From: an uncultured Lachnospiraceae bacterium
Lineage (GTDB): Bacteria > Bacillota > Clostridia > Lachnospirales > Lachnospiraceae
Length of the DNA stretch: 64,000 nucleotides
NCBI GenBank assembly: GCA_900544445.1
Contig: UQVK01000005.1
Coordinates: 24,122-88,121, forward strand
Direction: 5' to 3'
Shown piece by piece: positions 17,742 through 26,485 of this stretch (position 1 is the stretch's first letter; every line of letters begins with the position of its first letter). The notes below the pieces were generated by a model that was not told where the DNA came from, searched no databases, and saw only the letters and a program-made list of their open reading frames with translations. The translations under genes were made by a program, and so were the position numbers.

Positions 17742-19430
17742 ATGAGAAGAAAATGGAAAAAGCCGTTGGCGCTCTTCGCAGCGTTGACAATGGCAGGCTC
17801 TCTCCTGGCAGGCTGTGGAAGCAGCTCAGGCGGCGACACGGCTGAAAGCGCTGCTCCCGCGGAAAGCGCGGCACCTGCAGCAGAAGAGAGTGCGGCAGCA
17901 GGAGAAGAAGGAACCACCGCAGCGGCGGAAGAGGTTTCCTATCCTCTTTCTGAGGGCGGCAGCCTTACCTACTGGCTGCAGCTGAATCCGAACGTATCCG
18001 CCAATTTCACCAACCTGGGAGATACAGAGCTTGGTAAGGTATGGCAGGAGAACACCGGTGTTACCATCGAGTTCCAGCATCCGGCAAGCGGACAGGAAAA
18101 CGAGCAGTTCAACCTGATCGTTGCAGACGGCAATCTGCCTGATATTATGGAGTGGCAGTGGCTGAACAGCTATCCCGGCGGCCCTGAAAAGGCTATCGAC
18201 GATGGCGTTATCATCGCTCTGAATGATATTATTGATCAGTATTGCCCGAACCTGAAGAAGTATCTGGAAGAGAATCCGGATATTGATAAGATGGTAAAAA
18301 CCGATGAGGGTCATTACTATGCGTTCCCGTTCATCCGCGGCGAAGCCGGACTGTGCTACACTGTCGGCGGCTTCATCCGTCAGGACTGGCTGGATGAGCT
18401 GGGACTGGAAGTGCCTACTACGATTGATGAGTGGCATACCGTCCTGACTGCGTTCAAGGAAGAGAAGGGCGCTGAGGCTCCTCTGTGCTTTGACTGGACG
18501 AACTTCAAAAAATCCAATCCTATCGCCTTTGCGTATGGCGTAGGAACGGCCAACAACAGCAACTTCTTCCTGGATGAGAACGGCGAGGTTCAGTTCTATG
18601 CTTCTCAGGATAACTACAAGGCTTATCTGCAGACCCTGAATCAGTGGTACAACGAAGGACTCATTGACCGTGATCTTGCTACTCTGAACGGCGATCAGGT
18701 TACTTCCAAGATGACTACCGATAAGGCTGGCGCTTCCGTAGGCTGGGCAGCAAGCCGTATGCAGGTGATGATCACCACCGCTCAGACCAGCAATCCGGAC
18801 TACTCTCTGGTACCTACTCCTACTCCTACCCTGAATGCGGGCGAGACTCCCGTTTATGGATTTATGGAGAACCAGTTCCCGGATGTGGGTGCTGCCATCA
18901 CTACAAGCTGCGAAAATGTTGAACTGGCTGCAAGATTCCTGGATTATGGCTATTCTGAGGAAGGCCATGACATGTTCAACTTCGGTATCGAAGGCGTTTC
19001 CTATAACTGGGATGGCGACCATGCGGTTTATACCGAGGAAGTTACCAACAATCCGGATGGATGGCCGCTGGCACAGGCTCTGGGTAAATACATCCGTGCA
19101 AACTACAATGGACCTTTCGTACAGGATATCAACTATCTGGAAGAGTATCTGCAGGTTGATACCGTTAAGGAATGCCCGACCGTATGGGCAGTTGATACGG
19201 CTGCTGAGCATACCATGCCCAACGTAACTCCTACTCAGGAGGAGTCCGATGAGTTGGCTACGATCCAGAATGAGCTGAATACCTACGTTGACGAGATGAC
19301 CCTGAAGTTCATCTTCGGTACGGAAAGCTTTGATAACTGGGATAGCTACATTCAGACTCTGAACGATCTGGGACTTGAAAGAGCTCTTGAGATCGAAAGA
19401 GGCGCTCTGGAGCGTTACAATGCAAGATAA
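17742..19430 (+). CDS. Sugar ABC transporter lipoprotein (LplA-type solute-binding protein)
   Basis: A 562-residue extracellular binding protein anchored as a lipoprotein: the signal peptide MRRKWKKPLALFAALTMAGS is followed by the lipobox LLAGC (Cys25), then an Ala/Glu/Ser-rich linker to about residue 65. The body resembles the large LplA/YtcQ binding proteins that work with LplB and LplC permeases and a shared ATPase encoded elsewhere; no ATPase gene is present here. The start at 17742 has AAGGAGG 8 bases upstream, and an earlier ATG at 17697 would spoil the signal peptide. The AT-rich gap at 17525-17741 presumably holds the promoter. Probable substrate: oligosaccharides released by a surface or secreted lyase. 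Confidence 0.93.
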   Translation: MRRKWKKPLALFAALTMAGSLLAGCGSSSGGDTAESAAPAESAAPAAEESAAAGEEGTTAAAEEVSYPLSEGGSLTYWLQLNPNVSANFTNLGDTELGKVWQENTGVTIEFQHPASGQENEQFNLIVADGNLPDIMEWQWLNSYPGGPEKAIDDGVIIALNDIIDQYCPNLKKYLEENPDIDKMVKTDEGHYYAFPFIRGEAGLCYTVGGFIRQDWLDELGLEVPTTIDEWHTVLTAFKEEKGAEAPLCFDWTNFKKSNPIAFAYGVGTANNSNFFLDENGEVQFYASQDNYKAYLQTLNQWYNEGLIDRDLATLNGDQVTSKMTTDKAGASVGWAASRMQVMITTAQTSNPDYSLVPTPTPTLNAGETPVYGFMENQFPDVGAAITTSCENVELAARFLDYGYSEEGHDMFNFGIEGVSYNWDGDHAVYTEEVTNNPDGWPLAQALGKYIRANYNGPFVQDINYLEEYLQVDTVKECPTVWAVDTAAEHTMPNVTPTQEESDELATIQNELNTYVDEMTLKFIFGTESFDNWDSYIQTLNDLGLERALEIERGALERYNAR

Positions 19431-19498
19431 ACCCATCTGAAGATGGAAGGCGGGTGTCCGGCGAAAAAACAGCGCTGACACCGCAGCCGGAAAGCTGT

Positions 19499-19533
19499 AA
19501 GGCCGGGGAACCGGAGACGGTCCCCGGCCTTTT
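19499..19533 (+). terminator. Strong hairpin after the solute-binding protein gene
   Basis: AAGGCCGGGGA (19499-19509) pairs with TCCCCGGCCTT (19521-19531), followed by only a few Ts. Such hairpins after binding-protein genes often stabilise that mRNA portion and partly attenuate the permease genes. A second hairpin (CAGCGGATG/CATCCGCTG) lies near 19567-19602. Confidence 0.65.
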
Positions 19534-19652
19534 ATGAAGAGGGGTGTGACGGCTTACCGCCTTTGCCATACAGCGGATGAAACGCGGGGCGTGGCATCCG
19601 CTGTGCGGCAAAGGGAAGGAGCCGCCGGCTGCTGAAAGAGAGGATTGAAGCG

Positions 19653-20573
19653 ATGAAGGGTAATTCATTTCGAGTAAGGGTACGGAAGGATTTCAGAAGA
19701 AACTGGTCCCTGTATCTTCTGGTGCTCCCGGTGCTCATTTTTTATGCTTTATTCATGTATAAGCCCATGTATGGGGCGATTATTGCATTTATGGACTATA
19801 AGCCCGCAAAGGGGATTGCGGGAAGCGAATGGGTCGGACTGGAGAACTTCATCCGGTTCTTTACCGGCCCGTATTTCGGAAGGCTTCTGAGAAACACGCT
19901 GCTGCTTTCCGTTTACAACATCATCTGGGGATTCCCGGCTCCGATCATTCTGGCTTTACTTCTGAATGAAGTGAAGAACAAGGCGTTTAAGAGAACCGCT
20001 CAGACCATCACCTATCTGCCGCACTTCATTTCCCTGGTGGTTGCCTGCGGTATGATCAGCGATTTCTGTCTGACCACAGGACTGTTTAACGACATTATCA
20101 CCTTTTTCGGAGGAGAAGCCCAGCCGCTTCTGCAGAATCCGGCATATTTCCGTACGATCTATGTCGCCTCCGGAATCTGGCAGGAGGTAGGCTGGGGATC
20201 CATCATCTATCTGTCTGCCCTGTCCAGCGTAGACAGCCAGCTGTATGAGGCGGCTGCCATCGACGGCGCAAACCGCTGGAAACAGACGCTGCATGTCACG
20301 CTGCCCGGCATCATGCCCACCATCATCATCATGCTGATCCTGCGTATGGGATCCCTGATGAGCATGGGCTATGAGAAGACGATCCTGCTGTATAATCCCT
20401 CCACCTATGATACGGCGGATATCATTTCTTCCTATGTATACCGTTCCGGACTGATTCAACAGGACTGGAGTTATTCCACGGCAATCGACCTGTTCAATTC
20501 TGTTATTAACTGTATCCTGCTTGTTGTGACGAACCAGATCAGCAAACGGACGACAGAGAGCAGTCTGTGGTAA
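19653..20573 (+). CDS. Carbohydrate ABC transporter permease (LplB-type)
   Basis: A 306-residue inner-membrane subunit with about six transmembrane helices beginning LYLLVLPVLIFYALFMYKP. The cytoplasmic EAA loop that docks the ATPase is visible as EAAAIDGANRWKQTLHVTLP. It forms a heterodimer with the next gene product. It lies downstream of the binding protein after a 222-base gap with two hairpins, and 12 bases before the second permease gene, so permeases are translated together. Confidence 0.93.
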   Translation: MKGNSFRVRVRKDFRRNWSLYLLVLPVLIFYALFMYKPMYGAIIAFMDYKPAKGIAGSEWVGLENFIRFFTGPYFGRLLRNTLLLSVYNIIWGFPAPIILALLLNEVKNKAFKRTAQTITYLPHFISLVVACGMISDFCLTTGLFNDIITFFGGEAQPLLQNPAYFRTIYVASGIWQEVGWGSIIYLSALSSVDSQLYEAAAIDGANRWKQTLHVTLPGIMPTIIIMLILRMGSLMSMGYEKTILLYNPSTYDTADIISSYVYRSGLIQQDWSYSTAIDLFNSVINCILLVVTNQISKRTTESSLW

Positions 20574-20585
20574 GGAGGTTATGTC

Positions 20586-21464
20586 ATGAAGGTTAAGATT
20601 TCAAGAGGAGAGAAAATCTTCCGTGTATTTAATTACATATTTCTGACGCTGGTCGTCCTGATCTGCCTGTATCCCATGTGGCATGTTATGATGGGCTCAG
20701 TCAGCGACGGAAGCAGGCTGATTTCCCACAGAGGCGTGTTGCTTGCCCCTCTGGGCTTCAGCTGGGATGCCTATATCAGAGTGTTCAATAACCCCAATAT
20801 CCTTTCCGGCTACATGAATACCCTGTTCATCCTGATCATCGGCATTATTCTGGATCTGATCATGACCTCCCTGGCGGCGTACTTTTTCTCCAGAAGAGGA
20901 GTTATGCTTAAGAAGCCGCTGATGCTCCTTGTTTTGTTCACCATGTTCTTCTCAGGCGGTATGATTCCTTTTTACCTGAACCTGAGAGACCTGCATCTGA
21001 CCAATTCCCTGTGGGGCATTATCATTCCTTTCATGATCAGCACCTATAACATGATCATCTTAAGAACCTCTTTTGAGGCGATTCCGGAGAGCCTGACGGA
21101 GGCGGCCAAGATCGACGGGGCCGGACATATCACGATTCTGGTCCGCATCGTACTTCCGCTGTCCAAGGCAATTCTTGCAGTAATGGTTTTGTATTACGGC
21201 GTGTCCATCTGGAACGGATGGTTCTGGGCTTCCGCAATTCTGCGTGACAGAGACAAATATCCGCTGCAGCTGATCCTCAGAGAGATCCTGCTTTCCAACG
21301 ATTCACAGGCCATGTCCAGCGGAGCGGGCGGTGATGCCGAAGCGCTTTCCCAGACGATCAAATACGCGACGATCATGGTGGCTACGGTCCCGATCCTGTG
21401 CGTATATCCTTTCCTGCAGAAGTATTTTGCGACCGGCGTTATGATCGGCGCAGTAAAGGAGTAA
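20586..21464 (+). CDS. Carbohydrate ABC transporter permease (LplC-type)
   Basis: A 292-residue inner-membrane protein with six predicted helices (first: NYIFLTLVVLICLYPMWHVM) and an EAA loop reading EAAKIDGAGHITILVRIVLP. It ends in KYFATGVMIGAVKE, the usual C-terminus of this permease type. AAGGAGG lies just upstream of the ATG. With the LplB-type permease it forms the channel of the importer; the glycosidase gene starts 10 bases after its stop codon. Confidence 0.94.
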   Translation: MKVKISRGEKIFRVFNYIFLTLVVLICLYPMWHVMMGSVSDGSRLISHRGVLLAPLGFSWDAYIRVFNNPNILSGYMNTLFILIIGIILDLIMTSLAAYFFSRRGVMLKKPLMLLVLFTMFFSGGMIPFYLNLRDLHLTNSLWGIIIPFMISTYNMIILRTSFEAIPESLTEAAKIDGAGHITILVRIVLPLSKAILAVMVLYYGVSIWNGWFWASAILRDRDKYPLQLILREILLSNDSQAMSSGAGGDAEALSQTIKYATIMVATVPILCVYPFLQKYFATGVMIGAVKE

Positions 21465-21474
21465 TCATACAGTG

Positions 21475-23472
21475 ATGAAAGAAAACAGAACGGACGTATC
21501 CGGATTCGGTTCGTCCAAGGATTCAACACTGCTGACTGTGGGCCCGGTTTCCGGGCTCACGGTCAGTCTGTGTGAAAAGACACTTCAGATTCGCATTGCG
21601 GCAGGGGAGACAGAATGGAATACGGAGAGTTCTGTCCGGCCGGTCATCGTGACAGCGCAGGAAGAACTGGATTTTTCCAGATGGAAAAAAATCTGCCATG
21701 AAACGGTGAAAACCGGATACGGAAGGGGAATACGTTCCAGTTACCGGGCGCTTGACGGGAAAGAGGATTCCTATGCCTTTGATACGTTCTGCTGGATCGA
21801 AGAAACCGGAGAGGAACCGGAAGAAAGATGCCTGGGAAAGGTACATTTTGAATGGATTCCCATCTGCGAGAAGGGGCTTTCCGTAAAAGAAGTCCGCTGG
21901 CCGGTTCCCATGGCGTTTTCTCAGGACACAGCCGGTGAAAAATGGTATACGCTGATCAATGAGGGGCAGGGACTGCTTCTCCCCAACAGCTGGGGAAATC
22001 CGGTGAACGCTCTGAGTTTTCGAGGCCAGTTTCTGACGGCCGGGGGCTATATGCCCTGGTTCGGCCAGGTAAAGCAGGAACAAGGCTATATCGCCATTGC
22101 GGATACGCCCTGGAATGCAGGAGCTTATGTGGATCATCCGGCAGGGGGACCGTACACCCATATCGGCATCTGGTGGGAACCGAGCCTGGGGAAAATGGAT
22201 TACAGAAGAAGCGCTACGTATGTGTTCCTGAATGACTGCGATCACAATGATCTTTGCAGAATTTACCGCATTTATGCGAAGCAGACCGGAAAGCTGGTCA
22301 CATTGAAGGAAAAAGCGGCCAGAGTCCCTTCTGTTGAGAAGCTTTATGGCTGTGCCTTCGTCCATTGCGGAATCAAGACCAACGTGCATCCGCTCTCTGA
22401 TTTTTATGATAAGGAACAGCCGGAGAAGAATAACCATGTTACCCCCTTCGTAAAAAGAGCGCGGCTGATTTCGGATATTAAAAAGCGGGGAGTGGAGAAG
22501 CTTTACCTGCACCTGGACGGATGGGCGGAGCCCGGTTATGACAATAAACATCCGGATTACCTGCCCGCCTGTGTGGAAGCCGGAGGCTGGGAAGGAATGA
22601 AGCAGCTGGTTGACACGGTGCATGACTGCGGTTACCTGTTCGGCATTCATGATCAGTACCGGGATTACTATCTGAATGCAGAGAGCTTTGACGAAGAGGA
22701 AGCGGTGCGGCTTGCGGACGGCAGCATGCCTCAGCACAGCCGTTGGGCGGGCGGCCCCCAGTCCTATCTGTGCGCCACGAGAGCACCTTACTACGTGAAG
22801 CGGAATTTCCACGAGATCCTGTCCCACGGAATCGAAATGGACGGCGCGTACCTGGATGTATTTACCTGCAATGAAGGAGATGAATGCTCTAATCCCATGC
22901 ACCGGATGACCCGGAGGGAATGTTACGAATACAGGAAGCAGTGTTTTGACTGGCTTCTGTCAAAAGGCATTCTTCCCAGTTCTGAGGAGGTATCTGACTG
23001 GAGTATGCAGAGCCTTGTATTCTGTCACTATGCGCCCTATCATTTCATGCTGCAGGCGCCCGGAACCCCCAGAAGCGGAATTCCGGTGCCGTTGTTCAAC
23101 CTGGTTTATCATGACTGTGTGGTGGAGCCATGGATGATGGATATTCTGGAATATGAAAAGCCGGATGGAACGAAGTGCCGGGAGGATCTGATGCTTTATG
23201 CGCTTCTGAACGCGGGAGCGCCCTATCTGGTACGTGACGGCGCATATGAGAATACGGACGGCTCCTTTGCAGGCTGCGGAGATCTTGGACCGGAGGAAAC
23301 GGCGGAGCGCTGCCGCATTGTGGCAAAGCTTCATGAACGTGTGGCAGACTGCCCCATGTTACGTCATGAGCTGCTGGATGAGGAAGGAAAACGTCAGCGT
23401 ACTGTCTTTTCTGACGGTACGGCTGTGACCATCGATCTGGAAAACAACTCTTATCAGATCGAGAGCATCTGA
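21475..23472 (+). CDS. Predicted TIM-barrel glycoside hydrolase (DUF5696/GH101-like)
   Basis: A 665-residue protein with no signal peptide, so cytoplasmic. The N-terminal ~250 residues look like a beta-sandwich; the rest resembles a catalytic barrel with LYLHLDGWAEPGYDNKHPD, then MDGAYLDVFTCNEGDE and SSEEVSDW. The Asp in AYLDVF and the Glu in SSEEVSDW are in places typical of a nucleophile and acid/base, but that is inference. It recalls DUF5696 and endo-alpha-GalNAcase (GH101/GH129)-like barrels; I do not assign a family with certainty. It follows the permeases directly, which implies it acts on the imported sugar. GTG at 21472 is an alternative start with slightly better RBS spacing. Confidence 0.65.
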   Translation: MKENRTDVSGFGSSKDSTLLTVGPVSGLTVSLCEKTLQIRIAAGETEWNTESSVRPVIVTAQEELDFSRWKKICHETVKTGYGRGIRSSYRALDGKEDSYAFDTFCWIEETGEEPEERCLGKVHFEWIPICEKGLSVKEVRWPVPMAFSQDTAGEKWYTLINEGQGLLLPNSWGNPVNALSFRGQFLTAGGYMPWFGQVKQEQGYIAIADTPWNAGAYVDHPAGGPYTHIGIWWEPSLGKMDYRRSATYVFLNDCDHNDLCRIYRIYAKQTGKLVTLKEKAARVPSVEKLYGCAFVHCGIKTNVHPLSDFYDKEQPEKNNHVTPFVKRARLISDIKKRGVEKLYLHLDGWAEPGYDNKHPDYLPACVEAGGWEGMKQLVDTVHDCGYLFGIHDQYRDYYLNAESFDEEEAVRLADGSMPQHSRWAGGPQSYLCATRAPYYVKRNFHEILSHGIEMDGAYLDVFTCNEGDECSNPMHRMTRRECYEYRKQCFDWLLSKGILPSSEEVSDWSMQSLVFCHYAPYHFMLQAPGTPRSGIPVPLFNLVYHDCVVEPWMMDILEYEKPDGTKCREDLMLYALLNAGAPYLVRDGAYENTDGSFAGCGDLGPEETAERCRIVAKLHERVADCPMLRHELLDEEGKRQRTVFSDGTAVTIDLENNSYQIESI

Positions 23473-23512
23473 TCCTGTAAATTCTGTATTAAAATCATAC
23501 ATTTATAAAAAA

Positions 23513-23550
23513 TGGCCGGTCGCCGGAGGGAAAACCCCTGCCGGCGGCCC
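23513..23550 (+). terminator. GC-rich hairpin after the glycosidase gene
   Basis: GGCCGGTCGCCGGAGGG can pair imperfectly with CCCCTGCCGGCGGCC around AAAA, followed by GATTTATAT. It may terminate the importer operon or only stabilise its 3' end, because the T tract is weak. Confidence 0.45.
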
Positions 23551-23616
23551 GATTTATATGTAAAGATCAGAGTGAAAGAAATTTCGGATTTGTGACGCAT
23601 TGGAATGGAGGGAAAA

Positions 23617-24594
23617 ATGAAAACCATGGAACTGCTGCCGAAGGGAGTCACTTACTATAAGGCAAATCTTCACTGCCACACCGTATTTTCCGACGGGAAA
23701 ATGACGCCGGAGGAGGTAAAGAAGCATTATCAGGAAAAAGGCTATCAGGTGCTCGCCATTACGGATCACGACCATTATGGTGATCACAGACAGCTGTGTG
23801 ATGAGAATTTTGTCGCCATCGCTGCGCTGGAAACGGACATGAACCAGGCAGGAGATATGCTCTGGAACTACCGCCGTACCTGGCACATGAACTGGTATGA
23901 TACCTGCCCGGATCAGGATAAGGAGATCAAGGAAGCTCTCGGGCGGCCGGAGGTGCCTTATGAGGACATGGACGCGGTGAACGCCTATGTGAAAAAGATG
24001 ACGAAGCTGGGCTTTCTCGGCTGCTACAATCATCCTTACTGGTCCCTGCAGACCTGTGACGAGTATACGAAGCTGAAGGGAATGTGGGGCATGGAAATCT
24101 ATAACCACGGCTGTGAGATGGACGGCCTGTACGGCTACCATCCCCAGGCCTACGATGAGATGCTCAGAAGCGGCCAGAAGCTTTTCTGCGTATCTACAGA
24201 CGACAATCACAACAGCATGGCCATCGACGGCGGTCTGTATGACTCCTTCGGCGGATATATCATGATCGGCGCACAGAGCCTTACCTATGACGGAATCATC
24301 GACGCGCTGAAGAAGGGAAGCTTTTACAGCTGCTGCGTGCCGGACGGACAGGGCGAGGCTCCGGAGATTCTGGAATTCACCCGCACGGGCAGCCATGTGC
24401 ATGTGAAATGTACGCCTGCGGATAAGATTTTCCTGAAGACCATGGGAAGAAACTGCCACAGGGCATCGGCCAGGCCGGGAGAGACCATCACAGAGGCGGA
24501 CTTTACGCTGAACGGGGAAGAGGTCTATATCCGCGTGGAGATCACGGACGGAAAGGGAAGACATACCGTTTCCAATGCGTATTTTCTGGACTGA
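23617..24594 (+). CDS. PHP-domain metal-dependent phosphoesterase-like protein
   Basis: A 325-residue cytoplasmic protein. The PHP metal-binding motif H-C-H-T-V-F-S-D-G starts at residue 19, and AITDHDHYGDH follows near residue 48; further metal-site candidates are ETDMN and NHPYW. PHP proteins hydrolyse phosphoesters, but no substrate can be assigned; similar genes occur beside sugar-catabolic operons. I chose 23617 because GGAGGG lies directly upstream; an ATG at 23605 overlaps that site. It follows the glycosidase gene after 144 bases that include a hairpin. Confidence 0.82.
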   Translation: MKTMELLPKGVTYYKANLHCHTVFSDGKMTPEEVKKHYQEKGYQVLAITDHDHYGDHRQLCDENFVAIAALETDMNQAGDMLWNYRRTWHMNWYDTCPDQDKEIKEALGRPEVPYEDMDAVNAYVKKMTKLGFLGCYNHPYWSLQTCDEYTKLKGMWGMEIYNHGCEMDGLYGYHPQAYDEMLRSGQKLFCVSTDDNHNSMAIDGGLYDSFGGYIMIGAQSLTYDGIIDALKKGSFYSCCVPDGQGEAPEILEFTRTGSHVHVKCTPADKIFLKTMGRNCHRASARPGETITEADFTLNGEEVYIRVEITDGKGRHTVSNAYFLD

Positions 24595-24628
24595 GGGCTG
24601 TGCGAATGCTGTTTCTGTATGGGGAGAA

Positions 24629-24666
24629 AATGGTGAATCACGCCGGAAAATGGTTCGCCATTTTTT
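24629..24666 (+). terminator. Terminator after the PHP gene
   Basis: AATGGTGAA pairs with TTCGCCATT (one wobble pair), followed by a run of Ts at 24659-24666. It separates the glycan locus from the ABC exporter genes. Confidence 0.75.
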
Positions 24667-24700
24667 CTGACATGACGATGCTGCCATAGGGAGAAAACTT

Positions 24701-26485
24701 ATGAAGGGGAAAAAGAGAGCTCTTTCTGCAATGCTGAAGGAGGGTGGCAGGCCGGAACTGGCCGCTGCTCTCCTTTTCGCGCAGGTTCTGTGTACGGTGC
24801 GGGATGTGGCCTGCCTGGTCACCCTGGTCGACGCCACGGATTGTCTTCTGTACGGCGGAGAAAATCTGACTGCTGCGCTGGTCTGGATGGCTGCGGCCAT
24901 GTTTGCGGGGACTCCTGTTTCCATGCTCATGAAATATCTGTCGGGACGTTATCGGATTCAGCTTCAATGTGCGCTGACGGAGAAACTGTCCGGAAGGCTG
25001 GAAGAAACAGAGTTGTCCTGGCTGGAGGAACAGTCCGGCGCAAGACTTTTGTCTATCTGTACGGCAGATCTGAATACCTGTATCAGATGGGCAACCTGGA
25101 ATCTCCCGGAACTTGTACGGGTTGGAACCTATACGGTAGCGGTAATCATCTACTGTATGGGACAGAGCCTGATCCTGACGCTTTGTTTTATTCCGGTGAT
25201 CATTGCCGTGATGCCTCTCGTTTCCCTGATTTCCAGACCGCTCAAGGAGATTACAGACCGACAGAGAGAATCGGCGGCTGAATCGTTGAAAAAAGTGCAG
25301 GAGACACTTCGGGCTCCGGAATTTGTTAAGGCATATGGGCTGGAGGAGAAAATGGACAGCCGCATGGATCAGGCGCTTGCTGAACGGCGCAGGCAGGAAG
25401 AGGCAAGTGCCGTGTTGGTGGGGCTGATTGATGGGTTGATCTATTTTGCAAGCTATCTGCCGGGATTGATTGCAGTAGGGGCTGGTGCCATTTTCATGCT
25501 CCGGGGAGAACTGACAGCCGGATTCCTGGTGGGTTTCGTGCAGACCGCCGTACAGAGGTTCGGAGGGCTTGTGCCACAGCTTGGCGGAATTGTCACGGGA
25601 ACCAGGCAGGCGTCCGCGTCTGCAGAACTCCTGATGGAGATATTGGATGCGCCTGTCCCGAAGGCAGGAAAAGAAGGAAATCCGGAAGATGAACAGGTGA
25701 TCAGGATAAAGAAAGTTTCCTTTGCCTATCCCGGTGGAGAAAAGGTCCTGAAGGAAGTGTCGCTTACCGTAAAGCGCGGGGAGTTTGTGGCGCTGGTGGG
25801 AGAGAGCGGCTGTGGAAAAAGTACGTTGCTGAAGCTTCTGATGGGCGTTTATCCGGAGTATGATGGTGAATTTCTGGTGGAAGGGCTTCAGGTGCGGGAA
25901 TGGGATAAGCAGGCCCTTCGTGGAAGGATTTCTCCCGTGTTTCAACAACCTTTTCTTTTTCCGATGACCATCGGAGAAAATTTGGGCGTAGCGCCGGAAG
26001 ATATGGACACAGCAAAATATACTGTGGAAAAAGAAGAAATAAATGATATAACGGAAAAAGCCTGGCAGGCGTTGTCTCGTGCGGAGCTTGCAGATTTTGT
26101 AAGGGAGCTCCCCGACGGGCTGGATACAAATGTGAGTGAGCAGGGAGCGAGCCTTTCAGGCGGACAGAACCAGCGTATGACCATAGCGCGGGCCTTTTTT
26201 AAGGATGCGCCTCTGATTGTGATGGATGAGCCGACCAGCGCATTGGATTCAGTGACGGAAAGCGGCCTGCAGCGTGCATTTGAACGGCTGCGGAATGGGA
26301 AAACGGCGGTGGTGGTTGCGCACAGGCTTTCTACAATCCAGAATGCGGATAGAATCTATGTGATGGAAAAAGGAAGAATCGTCCAGCAGGGAGTACATCA
26401 GGAGCTGATTGCGCGAGAGGGCGCATACAGGAAGCTTTATGAGAGCCAGCTTACACCAAAGGCGGAAAGGAGGGGAGAGGAATGA
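24701..26485 (+). CDS. ABC exporter, fused permease/ATPase (first of a pair)
   Basis: A 594-residue type IV ABC exporter half: an N-terminal six-helix membrane domain (to about residue 300) and a C-terminal ATPase with Walker A GESGCGKST (about residue 366), signature LSGGQNQR (about 485), Walker B LIVMDEPTSALD and switch region VVAHRLST. The substrate is unknown; peptides, lipids or drugs are all possible. RBS GGGAG is 7 bases upstream. Its stop codon overlaps the next start codon (ATGA), which indicates translational coupling and a heterodimeric transporter. Confidence 0.93.
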   Translation: MKGKKRALSAMLKEGGRPELAAALLFAQVLCTVRDVACLVTLVDATDCLLYGGENLTAALVWMAAAMFAGTPVSMLMKYLSGRYRIQLQCALTEKLSGRLEETELSWLEEQSGARLLSICTADLNTCIRWATWNLPELVRVGTYTVAVIIYCMGQSLILTLCFIPVIIAVMPLVSLISRPLKEITDRQRESAAESLKKVQETLRAPEFVKAYGLEEKMDSRMDQALAERRRQEEASAVLVGLIDGLIYFASYLPGLIAVGAGAIFMLRGELTAGFLVGFVQTAVQRFGGLVPQLGGIVTGTRQASASAELLMEILDAPVPKAGKEGNPEDEQVIRIKKVSFAYPGGEKVLKEVSLTVKRGEFVALVGESGCGKSTLLKLLMGVYPEYDGEFLVEGLQVREWDKQALRGRISPVFQQPFLFPMTIGENLGVAPEDMDTAKYTVEKEEINDITEKAWQALSRAELADFVRELPDGLDTNVSEQGASLSGGQNQRMTIARAFFKDAPLIVMDEPTSALDSVTESGLQRAFERLRNGKTAVVVAHRLSTIQNADRIYVMEKGRIVQQGVHQELIAREGAYRKLYESQLTPKAERRGEE

